DNA from: Streptomyces sp. MA5143a
GTDB lineage: Bacteria; Actinomycetota; Actinomycetes; Streptomycetales; Streptomycetaceae
Direction: 5' to 3'
NCBI RefSeq assembly: GCF_900290235.1
Contig: NZ_OLMK01000038.1
Location: 1-64,000 of the forward strand
Length of the DNA stretch: 64,000 nt
Both the position numbers and the translations under genes were made by a program. The notes below the pieces were generated by a model. That model searched no databases. It was not told where the DNA came from and saw nothing but the letters and a program-made list of their open reading frames with translations. Of this stretch, positions 59,415 through 64,000 are shown piece by piece. Position 1 is the first letter of the stretch, and each line of letters opens with the position of its first letter.

Positions 59415-59458
59415 GCGCAGTTCCCCGCGCCCCTATCCGGGGCCGGGGAACTGCGCGT
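59415..59458. terminator. bidirectional hairpin made of the dispersed repeat, copy 3
   Basis: CGCGCAGTTCCCCG (59415-59428) pairs perfectly with CGGGGAACTGCGCG (59445-59458), with further CCC/GGG pairing in the loop. The left arm plus six bases is the 20-bp dispersed core (59415-59434). It sits between convergent glyS and the nuclease-family gene and should end both transcripts. Confidence 0.75.
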
Positions 59459-59469
59459 TTGCAAGGGCC

Positions 59470-60585
59470 CTAGAGGTCCAGATCCGCGAACAGGGCCGCG
59501 TGGTCCGAGGCCTGGTCGATCTTCGAGGTGACCGTGGTGAAGGACGGGAAGGTCCTGGGGGCCCAGATGCCCCGGCGTTCCACGTCCACATGGGTCACCG
59601 TGTCCCACAACTCCGGTGAGAACAGCAGGTAGTCGAGCTTCTGCTCGTCGTGCTTGCCGGTGCCGTGGGTGCCCGGCAGGACCCCTTCGTAGCTGTCGTG
59701 GGTCATCGCCTCGCGCAGGCCCGCGTCGAGGAGGAGCTTGACGGGGGCGCTGTCCAGGGAGTCGTTGAGGTCACCGGCGACGACGACACGGGGCGAACGG
59801 CCCAACGCCGCCTCGTAGATCTCCCGGACGCGTCGGGCCTGGGCCTTGCGGCGCCTGTCGTTCTCGGAGGCGCGGCCGAAGCCCTTGCTCTTGAAGTGGT
59901 TGCCGAGGATCCACAGCGGTTCGCCCGCGACATCGATCTCGAACTCGGGGCAGTCCCGGCTGAACACCGGCTGCCCGGACTCGCCCGGGTCGAAGATGTG
60001 CGACCGCACGGACGTGATCGGGAACCGGCTGAGGACGCCCACGTCGATGCCCCGGTTGTCGTTGCCGTCGACCAGCAGGTTGAACGGGTAGGGGCGGTTG
60101 CCCAACGCCGCGCCCAATACCTGGGAGTTGAAGCGGTCCAGGGTGATGCGGTCCTCCACCTCGACGGTGAGGAGGATGTCCGCGTCGACCTCCGCCATCA
60201 CCCGGGCGGTGTTCTCCACGGCCTGCCAGCTGAGGTCGCCGCGCGCCATCTCCGCCCAACCCGCCCACTTCGAGCGGCCCTTGGCGACGATCCGGATGCC
60301 GGAGCCGCCCGACTGGCCGACGGTGAACAACTTGGCGCCGCCCCGTGGCTGGTTGACGAGGAACGGGTGGTCGCCGCCCGCGGCCGGGTCGTGGGCGCCG
60401 TGCTTCACGATCAGTTCGGCGATCCGCTCCTTGTCCGCCTCCTGGTAGATGTCCTTGTCGAGGAGGGCGACCAGTTCGTTGAAGTCGTCCAGGATCTCCT
60501 TGCGCCGCTCGGGGTCCTGGAGGCCGAACACCTTCGGCCGGCGGAAGAGGTTCTCGGCGTTGAACGTGGCGATACGGATCGTCAT
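59470..60585 (-). CDS. endonuclease/exonuclease/phosphatase family protein
   Basis: 371 residues of the EEP superfamily: TIRIATFNAENLF (catalytic Asn-Glu region), LLTVEVEDRITLDRFN, IDVGVLSRFPIT, WILGNHFKSKGFG, VVVAGDLNDSLDSAPV (metal GDxN) and DQASDHAALFADLDL (catalytic Asp-His SDH). Members are DNases, phosphoesterases or RNA-processing enzymes; no signal peptide is seen, so the protein is cytoplasmic. ATG 60585 has TGGAGGG close upstream. Convergent with glyS. Confidence 0.88.
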   Translation of the reverse strand: MTIRIATFNAENLFRRPKVFGLQDPERRKEILDDFNELVALLDKDIYQEADKERIAELIVKHGAHDPAAGGDHPFLVNQPRGGAKLFTVGQSGGSGIRIVAKGRSKWAGWAEMARGDLSWQAVENTARVMAEVDADILLTVEVEDRITLDRFNSQVLGAALGNRPYPFNLLVDGNDNRGIDVGVLSRFPITSVRSHIFDPGESGQPVFSRDCPEFEIDVAGEPLWILGNHFKSKGFGRASENDRRRKAQARRVREIYEAALGRSPRVVVAGDLNDSLDSAPVKLLLDAGLREAMTHDSYEGVLPGTHGTGKHDEQKLDYLLFSPELWDTVTHVDVERRGIWAPRTFPSFTTVTSKIDQASDHAALFADLDL

Positions 60586-60676
60586 GGGCCCTCCAGGGCG
60601 CCGCGCGGCCGATGCCGGGCGCGGTGACCGCGCGCCGACCCTTCGCATGGTCCGATTGTCGGAGAGGGGATGAACC

Positions 60677-60763
60677 GTGTCCAACGGAATGTCCGCGTCC
60701 CTGACCGGCATCGCCGCCGAGGCCCGCGACCCGGAGGCCTGTTCGCCACGTACCAGGTCCTGA
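60677..60763 (+). pseudogene. possible short remnant or small peptide gene
   Basis: GTG 60677 has a strong GGAGAGGGG 7 nt upstream and opens a 28-codon frame (begins SNGMSASLTGIAAEARDPE) ending at 60763. A plausible continuation (LFATYQVLTGENVEASWIWW) sits in another frame just after, as if a base had been lost. Remnant status is a guess. The surrounding 297-bp gap (60586-60882) holds nothing else. Confidence 0.2.
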
Positions 60764-60882
60764 CCGGCGAGAACGTCGAGGCGTCGTGGATCTGGTGGTC
60801 CGGGGGCTGCGGGTCTGAGGGGAGGGCCGGAGGCGGCGTGGGGCGTCCGGTCCAGGGCGCCCGGCGTCTGCGGGACGGGACC

Positions 60883-61341
60883 CTAGGCGACGCAGAACTC
60901 GTTGCCCTCCGGGTCGTGCATCACCCACCAGTGGCCGGCCGGGCCCTTGTCCACCTCGTGCAGCCGGGTGGCGCCCAGGGTCTCCAGGCGGGCCACCAGG
61001 TCGTCCAGGCCGCCCGGTTCGGCGTGGACGTCGATGTGGAGGCGGTTCTTCACCGTCTTCGGCTCCGGGACGTCCTGGAAGAGGAGGCGGCGGCCCCGGC
61101 CGATACCGGTGAAGGGGTCGTACGGGTCGTCGGGGTGGCGGACGGCGGCGTAGCCGCGGAACACGGCGTGGCCGGCGTGCTCGCCGACGGCCTCCTCCGG
61201 AAGGTCGCCCGTGGAGCGGAGGTGCGCGATCAGCGCGCTCGGATCCTCCACCTCGTAGCCCAGCGCGGCGGCCCAGAAATCGGCCAGGGGCTGCGCGTCG
61301 CGGGTGTCGATGACCAGTTTCCAGCTCAGTGCGGCAGTCAT
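60883..61341 (-). CDS. VOC superfamily (glyoxalase-like) protein
   Basis: 152 residues: LSWKLVIDTRDAQPLADFWAAALGYEVEDP...RLLFQDVPEPKTVKNRLHIDVHAEPGGLDDLVARLETLGATRLHEVDKGPAGHWWVMHDPEGNEFCVA, a complete glyoxalase-like domain of the Streptomyces type (NRLHIDV and MxDPEGNEFC). Substrate unknown. ATG 61341 shares a palindrome with the divergent regulator gene, only 21 bp separate the start codons, and a leaderless transcript is likely. Confidence 0.9.
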   Translation of the reverse strand: MTAALSWKLVIDTRDAQPLADFWAAALGYEVEDPSALIAHLRSTGDLPEEAVGEHAGHAVFRGYAAVRHPDDPYDPFTGIGRGRRLLFQDVPEPKTVKNRLHIDVHAEPGGLDDLVARLETLGATRLHEVDKGPAGHWWVMHDPEGNEFCVA

Positions 61342-61365
61342 GTAACCGGTTATAGTGGTTACATG
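61339..61365. promoter_or_regulatory. 27-bp palindrome holding both start codons and both -10 elements
   Basis: CATGTAACC (61339-61347) and GGTTACATG (61357-61365) are perfect arms around GGTTATAGT. CAT 61339-61341 is the ATG of the VOC gene and ATG 61363-61365 that of the CGNR regulator. TATAGT (61351-61356) sits exactly at -12 to -7 for a leaderless CGNR transcript, and TATAAC is at the matching place on the other strand. A repressor bound here would block both genes. Confidence 0.75.
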
Positions 61366-62070
61366 CCCTCGTCGTCCACAGCCGCCACACCGGAAGGGGC
61401 CCCTTCCGGGCTCCCGGAAGGGCCGGGAATCCCTCTGCGGTCGTACACCGGCCATGTCTTCCGCTTCGATCCGGGCGCCCTCTGTCTGGAGCTCCTCGTC
61501 ACCGGGGGCCCCGGCGCCCTCACCCGCTACGAGGTGCTGCACACCCCCGAGGACCTGGCCGCCTGGGTCGGCAGGTCACGGCTCACCCCCACTCCGGGCC
61601 CCCTGGACCTCACCGACGCCGACGTGGAGCGCGTACGGCGGCTGCGGGACGCGCTGCTGCGCACGATGGTCTCGCGCCTCCACCCGGGCGGACTGCCCCC
61701 GCTGGACATCCCGGCGTCCGGCCCGGCCGACCTGCGCGTCATCAACGACGCGGCGGCACGGCCCCCGCTCGCCCCCGCCCTCGGCGAGGACGGCACCCGG
61801 CGCTGGTCGCCCGCCCCGGCGAGCGGCGCCCAACTCGCCTCCACCGTCGCCCGCGACGCCGTCGACCTGCTCACCGGGCCGTACGCGGACCGCGTCCGCA
61901 TGTGCTCCGGCGAGCGCTGCTATCTGATCTACGTCGACACCTCGCGGCCCGGCCGCCGCCGCTGGTGCTCCATGGAGCACTGCGGCAACCGCAGCAAGGT
62001 GCGTGCCCACCGCGCCCACCGCGCCCACCGCGCGCGCCGCACCGATGAGTCCGCCCCGAACGAGGAGTGA
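61363..62070 (+). CDS. CGNR zinc finger (ABATE) transcriptional regulator
   Basis: 235 residues. The N-terminal ABATE-like domain (YTGHVFRFDPGALCLELLVTGG...DVERVRRLRDALLRTMVSRLHPG) precedes the C-terminal CGNR zinc finger RVRMCSGERCYLIYVDTSRPGRRRWCSMEHCGNRSKVRAHRAHRA, with Cys-x4-Cys and Cys-x4-Cys-Gly-Asn-Arg. The end is a repeated HRAHRAHRA run. A stress-responsive regulator, probably autoregulated through the 27-bp palindrome. ATG 61363 is inferred to be leaderless. The SRPBCC gene follows 5 bp after the stop. Confidence 0.9.
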   Translation: MPSSSTAATPEGAPSGLPEGPGIPLRSYTGHVFRFDPGALCLELLVTGGPGALTRYEVLHTPEDLAAWVGRSRLTPTPGPLDLTDADVERVRRLRDALLRTMVSRLHPGGLPPLDIPASGPADLRVINDAAARPPLAPALGEDGTRRWSPAPASGAQLASTVARDAVDLLTGPYADRVRMCSGERCYLIYVDTSRPGRRRWCSMEHCGNRSKVRAHRAHRAHRARRTDESAPNEE

Positions 62071-62075
62071 TCGCC

Positions 62076-62426
62076 ATGGCCGCCACCGGACTGACCCAGG
62101 ACGCCGGATGGGAGATCGGTGTCTCCCGCACCCTCGCCCAACCGCCGGACACCGTCTGGGAGTTCATCAGCGGACCACGGGGGCTCGCGCTGTGGCTCGG
62201 GGCCGGGGCGCGGCTCACCCCCGAGCGCGGCGCCCCGTACACCACCGACGCGGGGATCGGCGGCGAGGTACGTGGGTACCGGCCCCGCGAACGCATCCGG
62301 GTGACGTACGGCGACACGACCGTCCAGGTCACCGTCTCGGCCGCCGCCGGGGAACGCGAGCGGCGCAGGGAGCACTGGCGACGCGTGCTGGACCGGGTCG
62401 CGGACGCCCTCGACGCACCGGCCTGA
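62076..62426 (+). CDS. SRPBCC (AHSA1-like) protein, internally shortened
   Basis: 116 residues, shorter than the 140-150 usual for the family. The N-terminal half (IGVSRTLAQPPDTVWEFISGPRGLALWLGAGARLTPERGAPYTTDAGIGGEVRGYRPRERIRVTYGDTTVQVTVSAAAG) is typical, and the C-terminal helix (ERERRREHWRRVLDRVADAL) is present. The strand that normally lies between (a TTLRFHQExL segment) appears deleted without frameshift. The ligand cavity may be altered. ATG 62076 has GAGGAG 8 nt upstream; a GTG at 62067 overlaps the CGNR stop. Confidence 0.82.
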   Translation: MAATGLTQDAGWEIGVSRTLAQPPDTVWEFISGPRGLALWLGAGARLTPERGAPYTTDAGIGGEVRGYRPRERIRVTYGDTTVQVTVSAAAGERERRREHWRRVLDRVADALDAPA

Positions 62427-62439
62427 CCGCCCTGCCGGT

Positions 62440-62664
62440 TCAGGAGGCCGCGGGGTCCACCGTCGCCTGGTGGGCCTCGGCGAGGTGCTCCTGCGCCTTC
62501 AGCCACGGCAGGAACTGCGCGCCCTTGCGCCAGCCGCACGTGTCGCATCTGATCGTGCGCTGCACACCGGAGCGCTGGACCCGTACGACGTGCTGTCGCC
62601 CGTGCTGGTCCCAACGGCTCACCTTGCTCGCGTTGTTCGAGTTGCCCGACTTGTTCTCCGACAT
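62440..62664 (-). CDS. small hypothetical protein with a CxxC motif
   Basis: 74 residues, MSENKSGNSNNASKVSRWDQHGRQHVVRVQRSGVQRTIRCDTCGWRKGAQFLPWLKAQEHLAEAHQATVDPAAS. CDTCGW together with the downstream EHLAEAH suggests a small zinc-binding unit (C2H2-like: two Cys, two His). Function unknown. ATG 62664 has GGAG 6 nt upstream; the in-frame ATG 62682 has none. Convergent with the SRPBCC gene, 13 bp apart. Confidence 0.75.
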   Translation of the reverse strand: MSENKSGNSNNASKVSRWDQHGRQHVVRVQRSGVQRTIRCDTCGWRKGAQFLPWLKAQEHLAEAHQATVDPAAS

Positions 62665-62869
62665 CAGGTCTCCAGCCGACACATCGAGGGTCGTCGGCCT
62701 TTCACCGACCGCTGCCCGTCAGGAGTGTGCAGCACGACCAACATCAACGGGGTCGATCCGGCCATGAGTTGTCCCACCCGGGCGCCGGTCGGGCCGGGGC
62801 GGCGGACCCGTGCCCTCCGTATGCGCTGCCGCCGTGCTCCCCGCGTGTCGGCCGTGCGGGTACCGCGTG

Positions 62870-62903
62870 CGAGGATGACCGCTGTTCGAGGACGACGGCT
62901 GTT
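62870..62903 (+). promoter_or_regulatory. 17-bp tandem repeat upstream of the AraC gene
   Basis: CGAGGATGACCGCTGTT (62870-62886) is immediately repeated as CGAGGACGACGGCTGTT (62887-62903), 15 of 17 identical, ending 34 bp before the regulator's ATG. AraC-family proteins bind tandem direct half-sites of about this length, so this is a candidate autoregulatory site. The rest of the 273-bp gap shows nothing else. Confidence 0.55.
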
Positions 62904-62937
62904 TTGAGACGGTCGGGGCGGCGGAGATTGGGACGCG

Positions 62938-63945
62938 ATGATCGGGACGGTGTTCCGTAGCGAGGACGTGCCGGCGGACGACAGGTTCGACCACTGGCGG
63001 GAGATGGTCGGCCGGATGCGTTCGCCCAGCGACATCATCAGCGCCCACACCACCGACTTCTGGGCGGAGTTCCGGCTGATGGAGCTGGGCCCGGTGACCG
63101 TGTGGCCCACCTCGTTCCTGCCGACGCGCTACCGGCGCAGCCAGCGGATGGTGCGCCAGTCCGACCCCGAGCTGTACCACCTGTCGCTGCTGCTGGACGG
63201 CGAGTTGACCCTCGACCACGCGGGACGCAGCGGCGCGTTCGGCGCGTTCGACCTGCACCTCGCGGACAGTTCGCAGCCGTACGACCTCCGGCCGGCGGAC
63301 GAGCTGCGTCCCGCGCCCGTCCGGGGTGTGGGCGTCGACTTCCCCAAGTCGCTGCTGCCGCTCCCGCCGCACCGCGTGGGGGAGTTGCTGGGCCGTGGCA
63401 TTCCGGGCCGGGAGGGCGTCGCCGCGCTGCTGACGGACTTCCTGCTCGGCCTGGAACGGCAGGCCGACACCCTCGGCCCGGCCGACGCGCCGCGCCTCGG
63501 TACGGTCGTCCTCGACCTGGTGTCCGCCGTGCTGGGTCAGGCGCTGGACGCCGAGGCCGCGCTGCCGCCGGAGACCCGCCAGGAGGCCCTCGCCCGGCGC
63601 GTCACCGCGTTCATCCGGCAGAACCTGCACGACCCGGAGCTGACACCGCCGGTGATCGCGGCCGCGCACCACATCTCCGTCAGCTATCTGCACCGGGTCT
63701 TCCAGCAGCACAGCCGGGGCGAGACGGTCGCCGCGTGGATCCGGGCCCGCCGCCTGGAAGGCGCCCACCGCGACCTCGCCGACCGCTCCCTGCGCACCAC
63801 CCCGGTCCACGTCATCGCCACCCGCTGGGGCTACCCCCGGGCCTCCGACTTCACCCGCGCCTTCCGCACCGCGTACGGCGTCCCACCCACGGAATACCGT
63901 CACGAGTCCCTGGCGGACCGGGGCCGGCACGGCAACGGCGCCTGA
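62938..63945 (+). CDS. AraC family transcriptional regulator
   Basis: 335 residues. The N-terminal part (FRSEDVPADDRFDHWREMVGRMRSPSDI, LSLLLDGELTLDHAGRSGAFGAFDLHLADSSQPYDLR) is the AraC_binding_2 sensor domain. The C-terminal about 100 residues hold the two helix-turn-helix motifs (ELTPPVIAAAHHISVSYLHRVFQQHSRGETVAAWIRARRLEGAHRDL and TTPVHVIATRWGYPRASDFTRAFRTAYGVPPTEYR). It is an activator or repressor of unknown target; the downstream gene is outside the window. The tandem repeat in front suggests autoregulation. Confidence 0.92.
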   Translation: MIGTVFRSEDVPADDRFDHWREMVGRMRSPSDIISAHTTDFWAEFRLMELGPVTVWPTSFLPTRYRRSQRMVRQSDPELYHLSLLLDGELTLDHAGRSGAFGAFDLHLADSSQPYDLRPADELRPAPVRGVGVDFPKSLLPLPPHRVGELLGRGIPGREGVAALLTDFLLGLERQADTLGPADAPRLGTVVLDLVSAVLGQALDAEAALPPETRQEALARRVTAFIRQNLHDPELTPPVIAAAHHISVSYLHRVFQQHSRGETVAAWIRARRLEGAHRDLADRSLRTTPVHVIATRWGYPRASDFTRAFRTAYGVPPTEYRHESLADRGRHGNGA

Positions 63946-64000
63946 ACAGCGCCGCCGACCTCACGGCCCCCGGTGGGGGACGCGGTCCGCGTAGGCTCGC

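Noticed and set aside
1..64000. tRNA genes, rRNA genes, CRISPR arrays, integrases or an integrated element
   Set aside because: No cloverleaf, regularly spaced repeats, recombinase or attachment-site pair was seen in either strand.

Overview
The window is very GC-rich, densely packed, and uses many GTG starts, leaderless starts and 4-bp ATGA/GTGA gene overlaps. Its housekeeping gene order is typical of Streptomyces: tricorn protease-HIT-RNase Z; phoH-ybeY-corC-(cdd-like)-era; leuA-terB-like; recO-uppS; zur-znuBCA-glyS. It looks like a core chromosomal segment of a Streptomyces species with several accessory insertions. I see no tRNA or rRNA gene, no CRISPR array and no recognisable transposase.

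Layout. 0.1-6.6 kb: lipoprotein, tricorn core protease, HIT hydrolase, RNase Z-like protein, adenine deaminase. 6.6-13.4 kb: MFS exporter, PfkB kinase, methyltransferase, and a D-glucarate catabolic pair (gudD-kdgD) with a divergent IclR regulator. 13.5-23.4 kb: the phoH-ybeY-corC-yjbR...era neighbourhood, interrupted by an MFS/XRE pair, a cytidine-deaminase-like protein without zinc ligands, a secreted protein and an amtB-glnB operon. 23.4-28.3 kb: the most unusual locus, a three-gene cassette of a Trypco2-type small protein, a 1329-residue trypsin-P-loop NTPase (STAND)-TPR protein and a DUF4913-type protein, which resembles predicted NTP-dependent conflict (defence or cell-suicide) systems. 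28.3-34.6 kb: a secreted protein-arginine deiminase, an MFS/beta-glucosidase operon, and a cytosolic M4 protease with its emfourin-type inhibitor. 34.7-37.6 kb: leuA with a leucine-rich leader peptide, and a TerB-like protein. 37.6-45.8 kb: an oligopeptide-type ABC transporter operon that ends in a DapA-family enzyme and contains a permease-ATPase fusion, with a divergent FadR-type regulator and a small tyrosine phosphatase. 45.8-51.8 kb: a methyltransferase remnant beside an inverted-repeat element, a VanX-like dipeptidase, an AfsR-like SARP-NTPase-TPR regulator, an HD hydrolase and a monooxygenase-fold membrane protein. 52.0-59.4 kb: recO-uppS, the zinc uptake operon with Zur and two Zur-box-like sites, and glyS. 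59.4-64.0 kb: a nuclease-family enzyme, a divergent VOC/CGNR-regulator pair sharing a palindromic start region, an SRPBCC protein and an AraC regulator.

Shared themes: several regulator/target pairs are divergent around palindromic or tandem motifs (12.57, 18.28, 44.3, 57.8, 61.35 and 62.9 kb). A dispersed intergenic element with the core GCGCAGTTCCCCGCGCCC occurs at 4.17, 34.66 and 59.42 kb, with a degenerate copy at 9.30 kb that has become the C-terminus of a methyltransferase. The most interesting candidates for follow-up are the Trypco2-protease-STAND-DUF4913 cassette, the 27-bp palindrome that contains both start codons at 61.35 kb, the 132-bp inverted-repeat element at 46.0 kb and the active-site-less cytidine deaminase homologue.
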